Below are positions 24,589-38,495 of a stretch of DNA of 64,000 nt, piece after piece (the stretch's first letter is position 1; the number at the start of each line of letters is the position of its first letter). The notes under the pieces are model-generated. The model did not search any database, was not told where the DNA came from, and saw only the letters and a program-made list of their open reading frames with translations. The stretch is from Antennarius striatus (taxonomy: Eukaryota; Chordata; Actinopteri; Lophiiformes; Antennariidae). The DNA lies in NCBI RefSeq assembly GCF_040054535.1, contig NC_090788.1, positions 19,405,001-19,469,000 on the forward strand. Direction: 5' to 3'. Position numbers and translations under genes: made by a program.

Positions 24589-25472
24589 GTGGGGTGTACC
24601 CAAACCCGAGCAGGGAGAGGAGGCATCAGCCCGGCTGCCCTTTGACCCCCGGTCGCGACCTCTCCACCCTGTCCTGCTCCTCCAGACACCATGACCAAAG
24701 AATCGGCCTAACCATGTCTACCGCCACCCCCTCCCTCAAGCACGCGTCCGTCTACGGCTTCGCACAAAGGGAGCCCTCCTCCTCCTCTTCCTCCTCGTCT
24801 TCGTCTTCCTCCTACAGTCCTCTGAGGCGGCTGCAGCACCTCACCACCATGGTGAGCCAACCCGACCTGGTGCTGCCCGTGAGGGAGCCGGAGAGGAGTT
24901 GGGACTGGGGGGTGACGAAGAAGGAGAGGAGGAAAAATATGGACTCCTTTCCCGATTGCGCTGGCGGCGATTTCTCCATCAACCAGGAACCCAACAAGGA
25001 GGAGAGCTTCGGTAGAAGTTCCACCAAACAGAAACAACCTGCGGTCCAATCCAGGAGCAGAGACGTCCCGTCGGCCAATCAGAACCAGCCTGTCCTCGCC
25101 GAGAAGAAGCCTGATGGGTGTTTCTCTGGCCCCCCGAGCCCGGCTTTCTCCCTGGACAGCGGCAGCCCCTTCGCCAACGGCTTCCTGCACTTTGAGTCCT
25201 CTTTGTTTGAGGATGACGAGGATGAAGAGCAGAAGGTCGTGTCTTCTTTGGGGGGTTTGCAGGACAGACGCGAAGCGGTGGAGAACGTCTTTCAGCCCGC
25301 CCCCCTGGATGTAACCAACATGGAGCCCACGGTAGCGACATCGTCCGCAAAGGTGGTGACCCGGTCCCAGTCCTCGGGTCAGCGCCGCCGGTACTGGGAC
25401 GGCTCGGACGACGAGTGGGACAGCGAGACGGAGCTGTTCCTACTGGGGGCCAGTCTCCCCAGGCGTACGATG
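24585..25472 (+). CDS. nsd1: nsd1 coding exon 1 (N-terminus)
   Basis: 296 codons from the ATG at 24,585. It contains a serine run (about residues 64-75), then [14 protein letters not shown], matching human NSD1 near YIPLRRLQDLASMI, and [18 protein letters not shown], matching human NGFLHFENF plus acidic residues. The last coding block is rich in acidic residues and ends [11 protein letters not shown]. The next exon needs phase 0. The best fitting donor is GC type, ATG|GCAAGT at 25,472|25,473; a GT alternative (AAAG|GTGGTG at about 25,351) would shorten the exon by about 40 codons. A second in-frame ATG lies at 24,714. Confidence 0.85.
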
Positions 25473-27313
25473 GCAAGTTTTACTCTCAAACCCGTCTGAA
25501 AAGGCTTTTGTTGGGTTCAAGTGGTAACACACGCAGCCCATCACGACACAACTGTGTTTTATGGATTACCTAATTCACACACACACACACACACACACAC
25601 CATGTGTGTGTTCTACAGCAATGGGCCTGTGGTGGGGCAGAAAGAAACAGCCAGAAAGAGGAGTGTTGATCTAATCCAGTGGTTTTTAGGACGGGTGGGG
25701 ATCATGTTGGGTTCCCAACGCAACAGGAAGTTACCTGTTTGTTGCTCAAGGAACAAACAAGTGCAGTATTTTCCGCACTATAAGGCGCACCTTCAATGAA
25801 TGGCCTATTTCAGAACTGTTTTCACAAATAAGGTCCACTGGATTATAAGGCGCGCTTTTGGTTTTTGAGAAAATTAAAGGCTTTTAGGTGCGCTGAAAAT
25901 ACTGTACGTCCTCGTTCCTCTCGCTTAATGCGTTCCAGGAACCACACGCGATTAACGAGTTCCGCCATAGAACGACAAACTATTTATCTTATTATTTACG
26001 GTAATTTAAACATTTATGAAACCTCCCCATACTAATATTAAACCACCTTCTATCTGTATTACCTTTTCCCACAATCTTATAAACTGTTTAAAACACTTTT
26101 GTGTATCACAGACGTCTGAGACTGACGGAACGGAGCGCACTTCCTGATGCCGTCAGCCAATAGAATGCGCGTACGGTATCACATGACTGCCGATAATTTA
26201 GTATAGTCTTTAAGAATGTGCTGTGGTTGGGAGGAATGTGACATCAGATCAGTTTGATCTGTTTCTTATTGTTCACACTGATCTGCACGTAGGAGCTGCA
26301 TCTGGTATCAGTGTGAACGGATCTGGACCAGAACCCTAAAGTCACAATGAAAAACTTACCATGGGAGCTACCAAACAAAAAAAATCACTTTTTTCTATAG
26401 CAGTGGGTTTGTATCCATTTTATATTTAATGATTACTTATTCTTTTCACTGATGAATGAAGTTCATAATGTCAGATACAGCGGGGACAGAAAGTATTCAG
26501 ACCCCTTTAAATTTTTTCAGTCTTTATTTTATTGCAGCCATTTGCTAAAATCAAAAAAGTTCATTTTATTTCTCATAAATGTACACTCAGCACTCCATCT
26601 TGACAGGAAAAAAACAGAAATGTAGAAATTTTTGCAAATTTATTAAAAAAGAAAAAAGGAAATATTACTAAAATTAATACTTTCTGTACCCACTGTCTAT
26701 TTGAATCAGATTCACTGATGACCATCATCTGATCAGCCAGTTATTATATTTAATAAATGTTCAAAAAGACTTTTAAAAAAAAAAAAAAGAATCCACATCT
26801 GTTCCCAGATCTGCTTCAAAAATGCAATCAGTTCATCTCTTCCAGATGAGTTTTAAATATAATCTCTGGAGGTCTCTTGAGACAAACAAAGAAACATGGA
26901 TGATCACATGACCTCCCCAGTTTTAGATATGATAATTAATGGTCCCACTAGGTAAAAACCAGTTGGAACAGTTTGACAGCAGGGATGTGTCTTAGGTTTT
27001 TAATTATGAGTCCAGTTTTTTGCTAACTGGACCGTTATATTCATGTTCAGCAGTCGGTTTATTTATCACACCATCTTGTTTCTGCAGCTTTCACCTGTCT
27101 AAAACTACTCTGAAGGGGTCAAACAGTTTCAGGGGGTTGTTTAGAGGTATTTAGGGGTATTTCCTATATGCCCTTGATGTTGCTACCAGTTAGCTCTTTC
27201 TACCTGTCTCCTGTTTGAAGCTGAGCTAATAATTTCTTAAATGCAGCTTCATACATAATGCACAGAGTTGACAGTTGTGTGGACTTTGTCGCCTGAGCCT
27301 GAGCAAGAAAACA

Positions 27314-27353
<40 letters not shown>

Positions 27354-30300
27354 ACATAATTTCACTTCACCTGCCCTTGGCTAGCCCTGCTACATGCCTG
27401 TCATAACTCAGACCTGCTCATGTGTCCCTCCAGTAAAAACTCACCCTGAGCACCTATCCCCAGTCAGACACTGAATGTGGATTCAACTATTGCATTATGG
27501 GTAGAAGACACGAAGCCAACCTGTTTCTCAATGTCAATTTGCATTTTTCAAACAGCTACACGCACATAAAAGTGATATTTCAATTTGTGACAGCAGGTAG
27601 CTGATGGTTTTAAGGAGATATAACTACTTTCTTTATGTGGTTTTAAAGCTTAATGGAGCTGGATTACAGTATTTTCCGCACTATAAGGAGCACCTAAAAG
27701 TCGTTAATTTTCTCAAAAACTGACAGTGGGCCTTACAATCCAATGCGGCTTATATATGAAAAAAAATTTTTACAATAGGCCATTCATCAAAGGTGCGCCT
27801 TATAGTCCAGCGCAGAAAATACGGTACCTCCTGAACACGAGAGCTTCTAGATGATTAATTTTCTGCCACGTTTCCAGGCCAAGAGAAGCCTAGACTGTCA
27901 AGTCAAGTAAAAAATCTGCTTGAAACACCAAGATGGTCTGATTTTCTAGTGATGTCATATTTCTATCTGTTGTTGACAGCAGCACAGCATCAGGAAAAAG
28001 TCGTTGCCGTCTCTGAAGTATTTAGAGGGAGAAGTAATTTGGGCAAAGTTTGGGAGAAGACCCTGGTGGCCCTGCGAGGTGGTTGTTAACACCGAACAGG
28101 GCGTCTATCACCGAGTTAAAGGTGGGTGTGCAGCTGCCATGTGTGCTGTCATTTGTGTAATATGCTCTATAGCAGTGGTCCCCAACCCCCGCGTTGTGGA
28201 CCAGTACCGGTCTGTGGGTCAGTCGGTACCAGGTCAACCAGAAAGAATCCAGAACTTCCATTTTTTTCTGTTTTTCTTTCTGATCTGATTCTGAACAATG
28301 TTAAGTTTTAAATGAGTGGATTTTCTCCTCCAGATAAGAGGCTTGTGGAGATGCTTGCCTCGGTCACATGACTACCTTCTTAAAGGGGCAGCTAACACAG
28401 AATACATTACCGCCAAACTGAAACTCCCAAGCTAGTAAAACCAACACAAAACAAACATTGCCGTGATGTTACGAGGACGTTATTAATAAAGTTGCATAAA
28501 CATTGGATTCACATATATTAAAGAAGAGTTTTTATGTTTGTTCTATCATTTTATTTTTTTTGTATTTATCCACCACGCCTTAAGGGACGGTCCGTGAAAA
28601 CGTTGTCTGATATAAAATCGGTCTGTGGAGCAAAAAAGGTTGGGGACCACTGCTGTATGGAATATTTTGATTGGGGGTGAAATCATGTCACCAGGTGATG
28701 ATAGCATCATCTTGTTGAAAACTAGCATATGTTTGATGTACCAAACAAAGACCCTTCCTAATAATAGTGTTGATTTTGATAAAAACTAAAGTAACAAAGG
28801 ACACATGAGGGAAACACATTCAGAAACTTCAGCCGTTGTGTTAGAATCATTAAATTCCTCATAATATTGCATCATTACCATGGTCTATGTCATTTAAAGG
28901 CCATGCATGTGACATCACGGCGGACAGAAGCCACTGAGGTCACGTCAACTTAGCATCAGTGTTAACCTTTAAGCTGATTAACTTTTACGTTATAGAAGAA
29001 AGAATGTGATTCCACAACAACTCAGTTATCTTTTTATAGTCTGTAAAAAAAACTATGGAAAAGAAAAGCAGAGAAGATAGATTTAGTTGTAGTCCAGTCT
29101 CAGAAGTGTGGATCTGTGCCACATCAGAGTGGTTGTAATTCAGTACAGCAGCCATAGATTTCTACATTTAACTTGATTTTTCCCAGAATGTCCACACGTT
29201 TCTTTACATTTAAATAAAAATGTAAATTCCATGAACATTTATTAATACTGTTTTGATCCTTGGAGGTAAATCTTTTGTCTCCTGTCTCAGATCCCAGTGA
29301 CCGTCCCTGTCGGCTCTACTATATCAGGACGTTTGGGGATCCTTCGGAGCACATCTGGGTGGAGGACAGAGCGACTCAGACCTTCAGTGGAGGCTTTCAG
29401 TTTGAACAGCTCCCCCTGCTGCGGCGGGGGAAGCACAGACAGCAGAACTACAAACACACTGTAATTATTTTCTAAATGATGTCTTGCTATATTACCTTGG
29501 TGATTATCCTGCTGGAATATAAAGAACATTTACACAATAAATAATGATTTTCTTTTTCTTAAGATCAAATATGGTTAGTGAATAAAGGGACAATGACCAA
29601 GTTGTGCTGTAGAGTAAATTGTCATGTGTGGATGAATACTGAGCTGTGTTTACCTCTGCGTTTCTGCAGATTGCAAAGCGTCTTCAGGATACCTGGAAAT
29701 CCGGTGTAGCAGAAGCAGAATCTGTCCTCCCAGAGAGACCCAGGATGGGTACCCCTCTCATTTTTCCCACAGACGACACCTTCCTCAACAGCTCCACACC
29801 AACGAAAGCAAACAAGTCAAATCCAACCTTGCCTCTGTCTTCTTCACCCGCCCCTGCAGAGACATTATGCACGACCAATGGACCCATTGCGAGCCCCGAA
29901 ATGTCCCCAGAAAAGCCAAACATTTTAAAGAAATCTTCCGGCAAGAAGAATCCAAGCAAACCATTAGAGGATATAAATAATGAACACTCTAAAAACAATT
30001 TGGGGAAAAACACTGACCAATCTGATAAAGACAATGGAGAGTGTCCGTATTCCGACCTAGACACAATCCCCAAGATTTTGTGTCCTAAAGCACTTGAACG
30101 TCAGGCGAAGCTGGTTCCAAACCCACCTTCTGTTGCTGTTGTCAAAGAGACGAAAAAGCAGCCAGAGATTCAAAGCGGTCTTTGGTTTAGTAAATCGGGC
30201 AAAGAGAGACGCCCCAAAACAACCAGTCCAATGCCCGATCGCACATTGTTCAGTAAGGTGTCCTCTAAGAAAAAGAACTCAACAGTCATAAGCAAAAAGA

Positions 30301-33300
30301 CGGGGGTTTCCGGTGCCTTCCCCCCCAGTAATGGGCCCAGTGACCAGACATGCTCAGAGAAGCAGAAGAGTCTAGTACCTGCTGAAACAGTTCTGCTACC
30401 TGAACCATCCGGACACTTGAAATGTAAAATTGCGATGGTTGCTAATAGTTCTTTTGGTACAAATGGGTGTCCCAGTGACCAGTCAGGAGTGCCTGACAAG
30501 CAGAAATCCATAGTTCCCATTGAGACTGTTGTGTCCTGTGATAAGTGTGAGCATTCAAATGATAGACAGACCATTGGTAACACAACTGACTCTGTGGTTG
30601 ACACAACTTGTAATCAGTTAAGTAAGTTGGAGGTCAAAAAGACGATTGAGCCCATCGCCACGTCCAGTTTCAATGACCAGCTCAGGTTTTCAGATGGTGA
30701 AGAGAGTGTCAGTCAAATGGAACCTTCTGATGCGATGGCGCATGAAAAGGTCTGTGCAAATGATAGAGTGGCTGGCAAAACAGAGGAAAAAGAAAGTCCC
30801 CAACCAACATCTGGTGTAAAAGTTGACACTGATGAGGCACTCGGAAGACTAGAAAGGCAAAAAAGTCTGTTTTCAAAGTTTAGGCAACCGTTTGTCAGAT
30901 TAATTCGCAAAGATGTGATGGATGGAAGGTTGAACTGCAGTGTGGTTATTAGTCCCACTGACAAACCTGAATGCGCAAAGAATGAAAAAATACCTGAAAC
31001 TAATGTGACAAAATCAGGTTGCGTGGACGCGTCTATCTCCAAAGACGAACCGGTCAGTCCAGAATCCACCAAGATCTCAGTTAAGAAGTTGAAAGCAAGT
31101 GTCGGGACTGGTGTTCTTCACCTCTCATCAGAATCACAAGTGAAAATAATCGTTGCCTCCAAAGTGGAAGGTGTGTCTGATAAATTAGACGTTACGGAAA
31201 CAGAGACTATCCCAGTTTTGAATGCAACAAGCACGTCCCCTGAGCAGTCAGGTAGCACAGACCAAAAACAGACATCTGCCCCTGACACAGGTCCGCTGCC
31301 TTCAAAAGAGCAAGAGAATATCAAATGTGGGAAAACACCTGAACCTGAAAGCCCACCGTCCGAGAAAGCCAAGAAAGTTGTCCACAAAGCAAAGCGGGTC
31401 ACTAAAGTCCGACTACCGGAGCAGCCCGCACACCTCCCAGCCAGCAGTCGTCTGATGACCAGAGCCCTGAAGGCCCTACGGGAGGCAGAACAGAAGAAAC
31501 GTGAAAAACCCAGAAACCAGTCTGAGGAGAAGAATCCATCAAGAAAAGATGAAGACTGTGTGCTTCACTCCTCGTCCAACTCCACCTCGAAAACTAAACC
31601 CCTACGAGACTGCGGCTCTAAAATAAAATCTAAATCCCGTTGTAACGGCAAGGCTGAGTATGATCGGGAGACTAGTAGCACCCCTCATCTGGTGTCGTCT
31701 GATTCAGATGAGTTTGAAATTGAAGTCAAGAGTGAAGATGAAGACCTCTCAGTATCCTCAACCCCGCCAATGGACTTCATACCTCTGACTTCTAAAGTAA
31801 TCGCGAACAAGGAAGATCGCTCTTCATTAAACAAACGCTCGTCATCATCACCTTCATCATCACCTTTTGCTTTCATGAATGCCTTTAGAAATATGGAGGA
31901 GGTGTCCTTCCAATCTCTGACTCCTGATGCCAATGGTAAACCCATCGGCTTCAAACCGGACACCAACTTCAAGTTCAGCACTTTTCTCATGATGCTAAAG
32001 GACTTGCACGACACTAGAGAACGGGATGGGACGCCGTTAGAACTTGAAATTGGGCCACCAAGCGCACATGTTAAGAAGGAACCTTCAGTGATACCCGGAG
32101 AGGATACCCCTTCTGGGCAAAATCAGCAAATTGAGCACGTTCTTAACAATTCGTGTTCGGGTAAAAATAAAGCCGCGCACAATAAAGACAGTAAAGTCTG
32201 CAGTCGGACATCGAAGAGACCCGGTAACAGAAGGGGAAGCTCCACTGCACTGAAAAAGAAAGCCAACCACAAAGTGCTGTGTCGCTCTTCCAGGTCTGGA
32301 CCTGGATTTCCAGGCCTGGAATCTTTGCCCAGAAATAATCCTACGATAGAAGTGGAACCCACAGTCCAGTCTCTGTTGGACATGACGACCAGCAATTGTT
32401 TGAAGCAGACAGGAGATGATCAACGAGTGGTTGGACAGGAGGACGAAGAGGAGGAGGAGGAGGAAGAAGGGATGTGGACCAGGGTCAGTCACGATCTGCA
32501 GGACATGCTGCCTTTGGAGCAGAGGGGGTGCAACACTACACTGTGTCTGGAACAGCCCAATCCCCTTGTTACAGACTGCTCTGAGACCAGCCTAACATCT
32601 ATAGAAGGAAACAACACAGCAGGAGGTAAGGAGAGTCCAGCCCTGTGTCGCCCCAAGATTATGAAGGAGGTTGATCCACATCTTCTATAATCCAGCATAA
32701 ACACACTCAAAGGCCAAAACACCAGCTAGATACAACAATAATACACATGTAAAGGTGGATGGATGATGGATATGTATGGATGGATGAAGTATGGATGGAT
32801 GGATCTCACACCCTGGCCTTTTGGAGGTATTTACGTCCTGAATGAACCTCAGGTCATTCAACTCTTCCACAGTGGTTTTACTTATTGAAATATTTGTTCC
32901 ATGTTTCCACGTTGTTCTGTATTGCATTATTTAATTTCTCCTTGTAGGTGGATTTGGTGTGCAGGCCCCCACTGACACTGACACCGACATCACAGACATG
33001 GTGTTGAACATTAACGGTGAATATTTCTTTGGTTTTCGACGATCTGATGTTTGACTGATCCTCATTTATGGCCTCATCTGATTCACTTGGGATTTAGTCG
33101 AGCCTTTAGCGTCTCTTGACTGTTTGTCTTTGCTGGTGCTTAACTTTTTCATGTGCATCTATCCAACTTTAAAGACCAAATTTGAAGTAAAAATAAAAAA
33201 AAACGGTAAATATGCTCATAAAACTGTCTCATGCTGAAAGATTCAAAGGAGTCTTAATGTAAATGATGACTGTCACGATCTGCCACACATATAGCCTGTG

Positions 33301-36300
33301 ATTTCTACAGATGTGTGCAGCTCTACCCAATACCTCATGATTATTACATGCTTATTACATGTGATGTATTGTAATTGTCAGTGTTTGTCCGTTCGTTAGT
33401 CTGCCAAATATCTTCACAACCGTTGCAGATAGAAAGATGAAACAAAAAGCACATTACTCGGGCACCAAAGGGGATAAAAATGAGATGATGACCTTGACCT
33501 TCAGAAAACTAGGTCAAGGTCAAGCTTTCACTTTTATACCTTTTTCGATACACATCTCTGAAACCTGATGAGATAAAAGCACAAAAACAAAAAGAAACAT
33601 TTTCATATATGCTGTCTGATACGCTTTAAAAAACAAACTAGTGATTTTTATTATATGTTGTTTTTTTTCAGCACATAAACGAATCAGAAAACCCAGTAAG
33701 AGGCTGATTGAGTGGACGGAGGAGTACGATCAGATTTTCTGCACGAGGAAGAAAACCAAAAAGCCTCTCCCGTTGATCGGAAAGGTAAAACTCAAATCGA
33801 TTAACACGTGATGTTGCGTGGACAAAACCACCTCTGCCAGCATTGAGCATCATCTTCATCAGCTTCTTGATTTGTTTCTCCAGGCGGCTCGCCCCGTGAC
33901 GCCCACCTCCCCAGAACCATCAGGACTGGACAAGGATGCACACGACCCCCCATCTTTGAACCTACTTCCTGAAATCCAGACACCACCTCCTGAAGAAGTC
34001 ACTACCGTAACATCGGCACCCCCCGAGCTACAAATCCCAAGCACTGAAAACACAACTACCCAAGATGCAACTGTTCTTTCCATCGACACGCTCACCCCTC
34101 CCCCTGAAGCTGATCTCATGCTGTCAGAAGGTCTGGTCACTGGTAAGACAGTCTCACTTTGGTTCCTTACAACTGTGTCTGGTTTACACAGACAATAGAG
34201 ACTGAATATCAGAGCCTGAATGGCCAAAAGAATGTGGACATCAACACCAAGTTACCAGAATTTTCCTGATGTCTGGCATCAGCCCTAGAATCAGCTCCAT
34301 CACGTGTGGTCACGAGTCACGAGACTTTATACAGCTTGGTATCTGGTAGATACCTTGAGACACATTCAGCTCCTGTGTTCCTGTTTTTCTGAACCTCATG
34401 AGTCGTGTCGTGTTTGGTGTTTGACTGACAGGAAACGCTCCCGTGTTGGGGAGGAAGAGGAAGAGGAAACCGACCCAGAAGATCCTGGAGTATTGTCTGG
34501 AGGCCGAAGCCTCCACGGGCCCCAAGAAAAAGGTATGCGTTCGTTTTTTCACCTGCTTTTGATTTTATACACCCAGAATGAAGGAGTCCAAAACAGCAGC
34601 TCCATAAGAAATATTTCTTTGAGGTAATAATGTTTATCAAAGTGTGTTTGGAGACTGTGGTTCAAGCTGTCAGTATCAGCATATTTTAGCTTCACATAGA
34701 CAGTATTTTAATAATGTTCAGTGAATGCAAATTTATTTAGCTTGCAAACAATTAAATATTATTTTTTAATATAGTACAGCAAAAACTAATAAATTAATAT
34801 TATATGTTTTTATTTGGATTTATTTTACAGTAACATTTGTTTTTAATGGTTTTGTAGTGATTCTATGATTCCAATATTTGTGGCAGACAAATGTAAAGTC
34901 GAGTAAAATGATTTAAACCTGATTTTTATTTTTCAGTGTGTTTTTTTTTTTAAACTGACATATAATTGAGAACGACAGAACTCAAAACGATGTAAACCAA
35001 TGTTTTCCTGTACCTTCCTGCTGTATTTCTGTTAAAATACAGAAGTCATGTGATTTATTCCTTCAGGAATAAATATACTGTACATCGCTGTATATCCGAT
35101 GTGAAGGAATGAGAGGTTAAGGTTGATCCACATCAGCACCAGCTGATGTTCTAGTCTGTGTATTTTCTTTTGTGATATTCTATGTTTTCTGGTCAAACAA
35201 GCGGATGTTTTCTTGCTGCTGACTTGAGGGTTCTAATGTTTCTTTTCACAGGTCAAAACTCTGAAGAACTCGACTAAAGAACCTGCTGCTCCTTCAGGTG
35301 GGCTTCAGTTTCTCTTTATTTTTTATTTGTATTTATGTGCTCTTTCAGTGTTTTGGAGCCTGAAATCTCAGGAGTTTGTGACGCCACCAAGGCCACACAG
35401 TCCTGTCTGCATACTTAAGCAAATGGAAAAAAACTTAAAGAGTTCTGTCTCAGGTCATTTAATGAAATTTGCACAATAGTTCTAGTTGGATAAACAAAAA
35501 AAAATGAATCTGCAAACAAACAAATAGACTAAAGTGGATTAAAACCAACTCTTAGCGGGAGGTAACAAAGTAAACTTACATCTTTTGTGACTTTGGAACA
35601 ACTATTTTTACACTTGACATGAGAAAAATGTCATTTTAAATGACATTTTAAATTAGAATTTTAAAAAAATCTTTATTCCAGTGTTAAAACCAGATTATTA
35701 TTTATTATTATTCCAGAGTCTCAGCCAGATTTCTGCTTCATGTGTCGCAACTGTTTTTCTTTCTGGAACACAGATTCTGCTGCGGGGTCCATCAACCTGA
35801 AGACGAAGCTCACAGCCCACAGCTCCACACCCCCACCCACAGAGACCCCCACCTCCATGCCCATCCTCGCCCTGGAAACCGACCCTCCTCCCAGCTCCCC
35901 GGCTCGCTCCCCTCCGGCTCTGGCCCCGCCCCCACCCGACCCCGCCCAGGCGGAGACGCCGTCACCGGAGGACATTCCCGAAGCGGAGGAAGATAAAGGT
36001 CAAGAAGTCAAGAAGGACACAGCGGGGTCAGAGGTCAGCTGCCTGTTCCCTGTGATGGAGTTACATTCAAACTCGTCACAGATTTTTTTATTTCATAAAA
36101 AGTCCAAATTCCTCAGGTTTGGAAATCATTCTTGAGCTGGGTAAATTATATTCCTTAAAAACTGCTTTGAGAAAATCAAACACGCCCTTCTAAATCATGT
36201 TTTTCCTGTACTTTTTTATGTTGTTTTATTTTATTAATTTATTTCTATCTGCTACACTTTTTTTTTTCATCCTAAAGGATGAAGAGACATCATCTCCTCC

Positions 36301-37331
36301 TGGCTCTGGTTAAAAAAAAAATCCTTGAATTGATTTTTTTTTTTCCAGGGAAGAAAAGCAGATTTGAAACGTCAATGTTTATGTCTCTACCATTAATCGA
36401 TCGATGGATGGGTCCACCTCTGAGCAGTTACAGGAATGCTAACTGCTAATGGTTAGCCTAGATTCTTTGATCAGAAGGGCCGTTTCATTTATTTCTCTTT
36501 TCTGTGTCTTCTCAGGGCGACTCGTCCAGTTTAGATCACAGCTTCTCCTTCCTGAAGGACGACCTGCTGCTGTGTGACGACGTGCTTCTGCCTTCCAGGA
36601 AGATCATCGGGGACAGAGGAGGCCCCGCCTCCATGAAGGAGAACATCTGTCAGGTGAGGCGAGGCTCCGGTTTAATGATGGAGAGAAGTCTGATGAATCC
36701 ACTTCTCCTCAGTATCGCCCTCAGCTGGAACATTAATCCCTTCATTTTGTTCTGAAATATAAATCTAGAGGAATGTCAGAAGACTGACAGTCCTAATCAG
36801 TCAATAGGTTATTAATTATTAATTGCTTTATTTTGAAATCTACTGATGCTGCCTTCTGTCAGCCAGAGGTTGTCGTTTCTCTGCCCGTCTTCATCGCCAC
36901 GCTCCATTCCATCTCTTTCACAGTTTCAGGCGTTGTTTTTGTGTTTTTGCTGCAGGTGTGTGAGAAGACGGGGGAGCTGCTGCTGTGTGAGGGTCAGTGC
37001 TGTGGGGCGTTCCACCTGCCCTGCATCTCTCTGGCCGAGGCCCCGAAGGGGAAGTTTGTCTGTCCAGAGTGCAAATCAGGTACAGCTGACCATAAAGAGA
37101 ATTTTTTGTAACATATATATACATATATATATATATATTATATATATTATTAGCAGTGTAGTTCATCCCAGCGCCAGTACACTGTCTGTGGTGAGATGTG
37201 AACCCATGACAGCCTGCAGCATTCCTGTCTGCACAAAAACAACCAGCGAGCCTTTTGTTGTACGTTCTGCTAATGTAAGCAGAGTAGCTGAAGGTAGTGG
37301 AGCACACAACAACACACACACACAACAACAC

Positions 37332-37362
<31 letters not shown>

Positions 37363-38459
37363 CACCACACAACACACAACTCATTCACAATAATCATCAG
37401 ACTTCACACAACATTTAAACTCCAGCTGATTGAACTCACAGCCAGCCTGTCCTCATGCACCTTATTTATTCAAGCCGACTACGTAGTACGTATGAAGGTC
37501 GTCATGGCAACAGATCCAATACAAATATTAAAACATTAGTCATAGTTAAAGTCATTACCCTAAACCCCAGCAGCCTCTGATAGGCTGACCCTCGTCATGT
37601 GACGCCATGAAAACCTGCCCTTGAATCTTGACGACATTAATGCCGTTATTAGTCTGATGGTTATTCTAGAAAGAACTAGAATTCACAGATGGATCCGGAT
37701 CAGGATTGGTAGAAGATAAATTTGACTCCTGACTGGATCAGTTTCAGCTCCGATCTGATCTCAGGTCAGTCTGGATCGGTTTAATCTGTTACTTCACATC
37801 AAAGAGTTGAAACAGATCCAGAATATGAGCTGGATCCAGATTAGAATGTGTTCTAGATCTAATGGTGATGTCGTCCGGTCAGTTCTGGTAACATCATCCA
37901 TCAAGTTGGATAATTATATCCAGTGTTTGTCTAATAATGGAGGTGAATCTGGATCCAGATGGATTCAAACTCTGATGTGTTTTTCTTTGGGTCAAACCTG
38001 CCTCTGAAAGAATTTCATTAAATTATGTTTCATTTCATTTTTATTCATTATATTTGTAGTAATCCTGCAAATAAACAGACAAACAAACGTCAGCAAAGTT
38101 TCCCACAGGTCGTGACCTTGCTGTGGGGCTAGTTTCTCTGTATCTGTGCCACTCCTGAACACAGACTTGTTGTTTTAAACGGTCCCGTCTGCTTCCTTCC
38201 CATCAGGCGTCCACACCTGCTTCGTGTGTAAGAAGCGCAGCGAGGACGTGCGTCGCTGCATGATTCCCGTCTGTGGGAAATTCTACCACGGGGAGTGTAT
38301 CGCTAACTACGCCCCCACCGCACCCGTGAGCCGAGGCTTCCGCTGCTCCATCCACGTCTGCCTCACCTGCTTCATCGCCAACCCCAACAGCTCCACCCTC
38401 TCTAAAGGTGAACCCCACGAGACCCCCAGGGGCGGCTGAATCGTTTGGAGCACCTTTAA

Positions 38460-38495
<36 letters not shown>

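Noticed and set aside
29684-32492. Many minus-strand frames opposite the large nsd1 exon
   Set aside because: Antisense shadows of a real 2,956-base coding exon with conserved NSD1 motifs on the plus strand.
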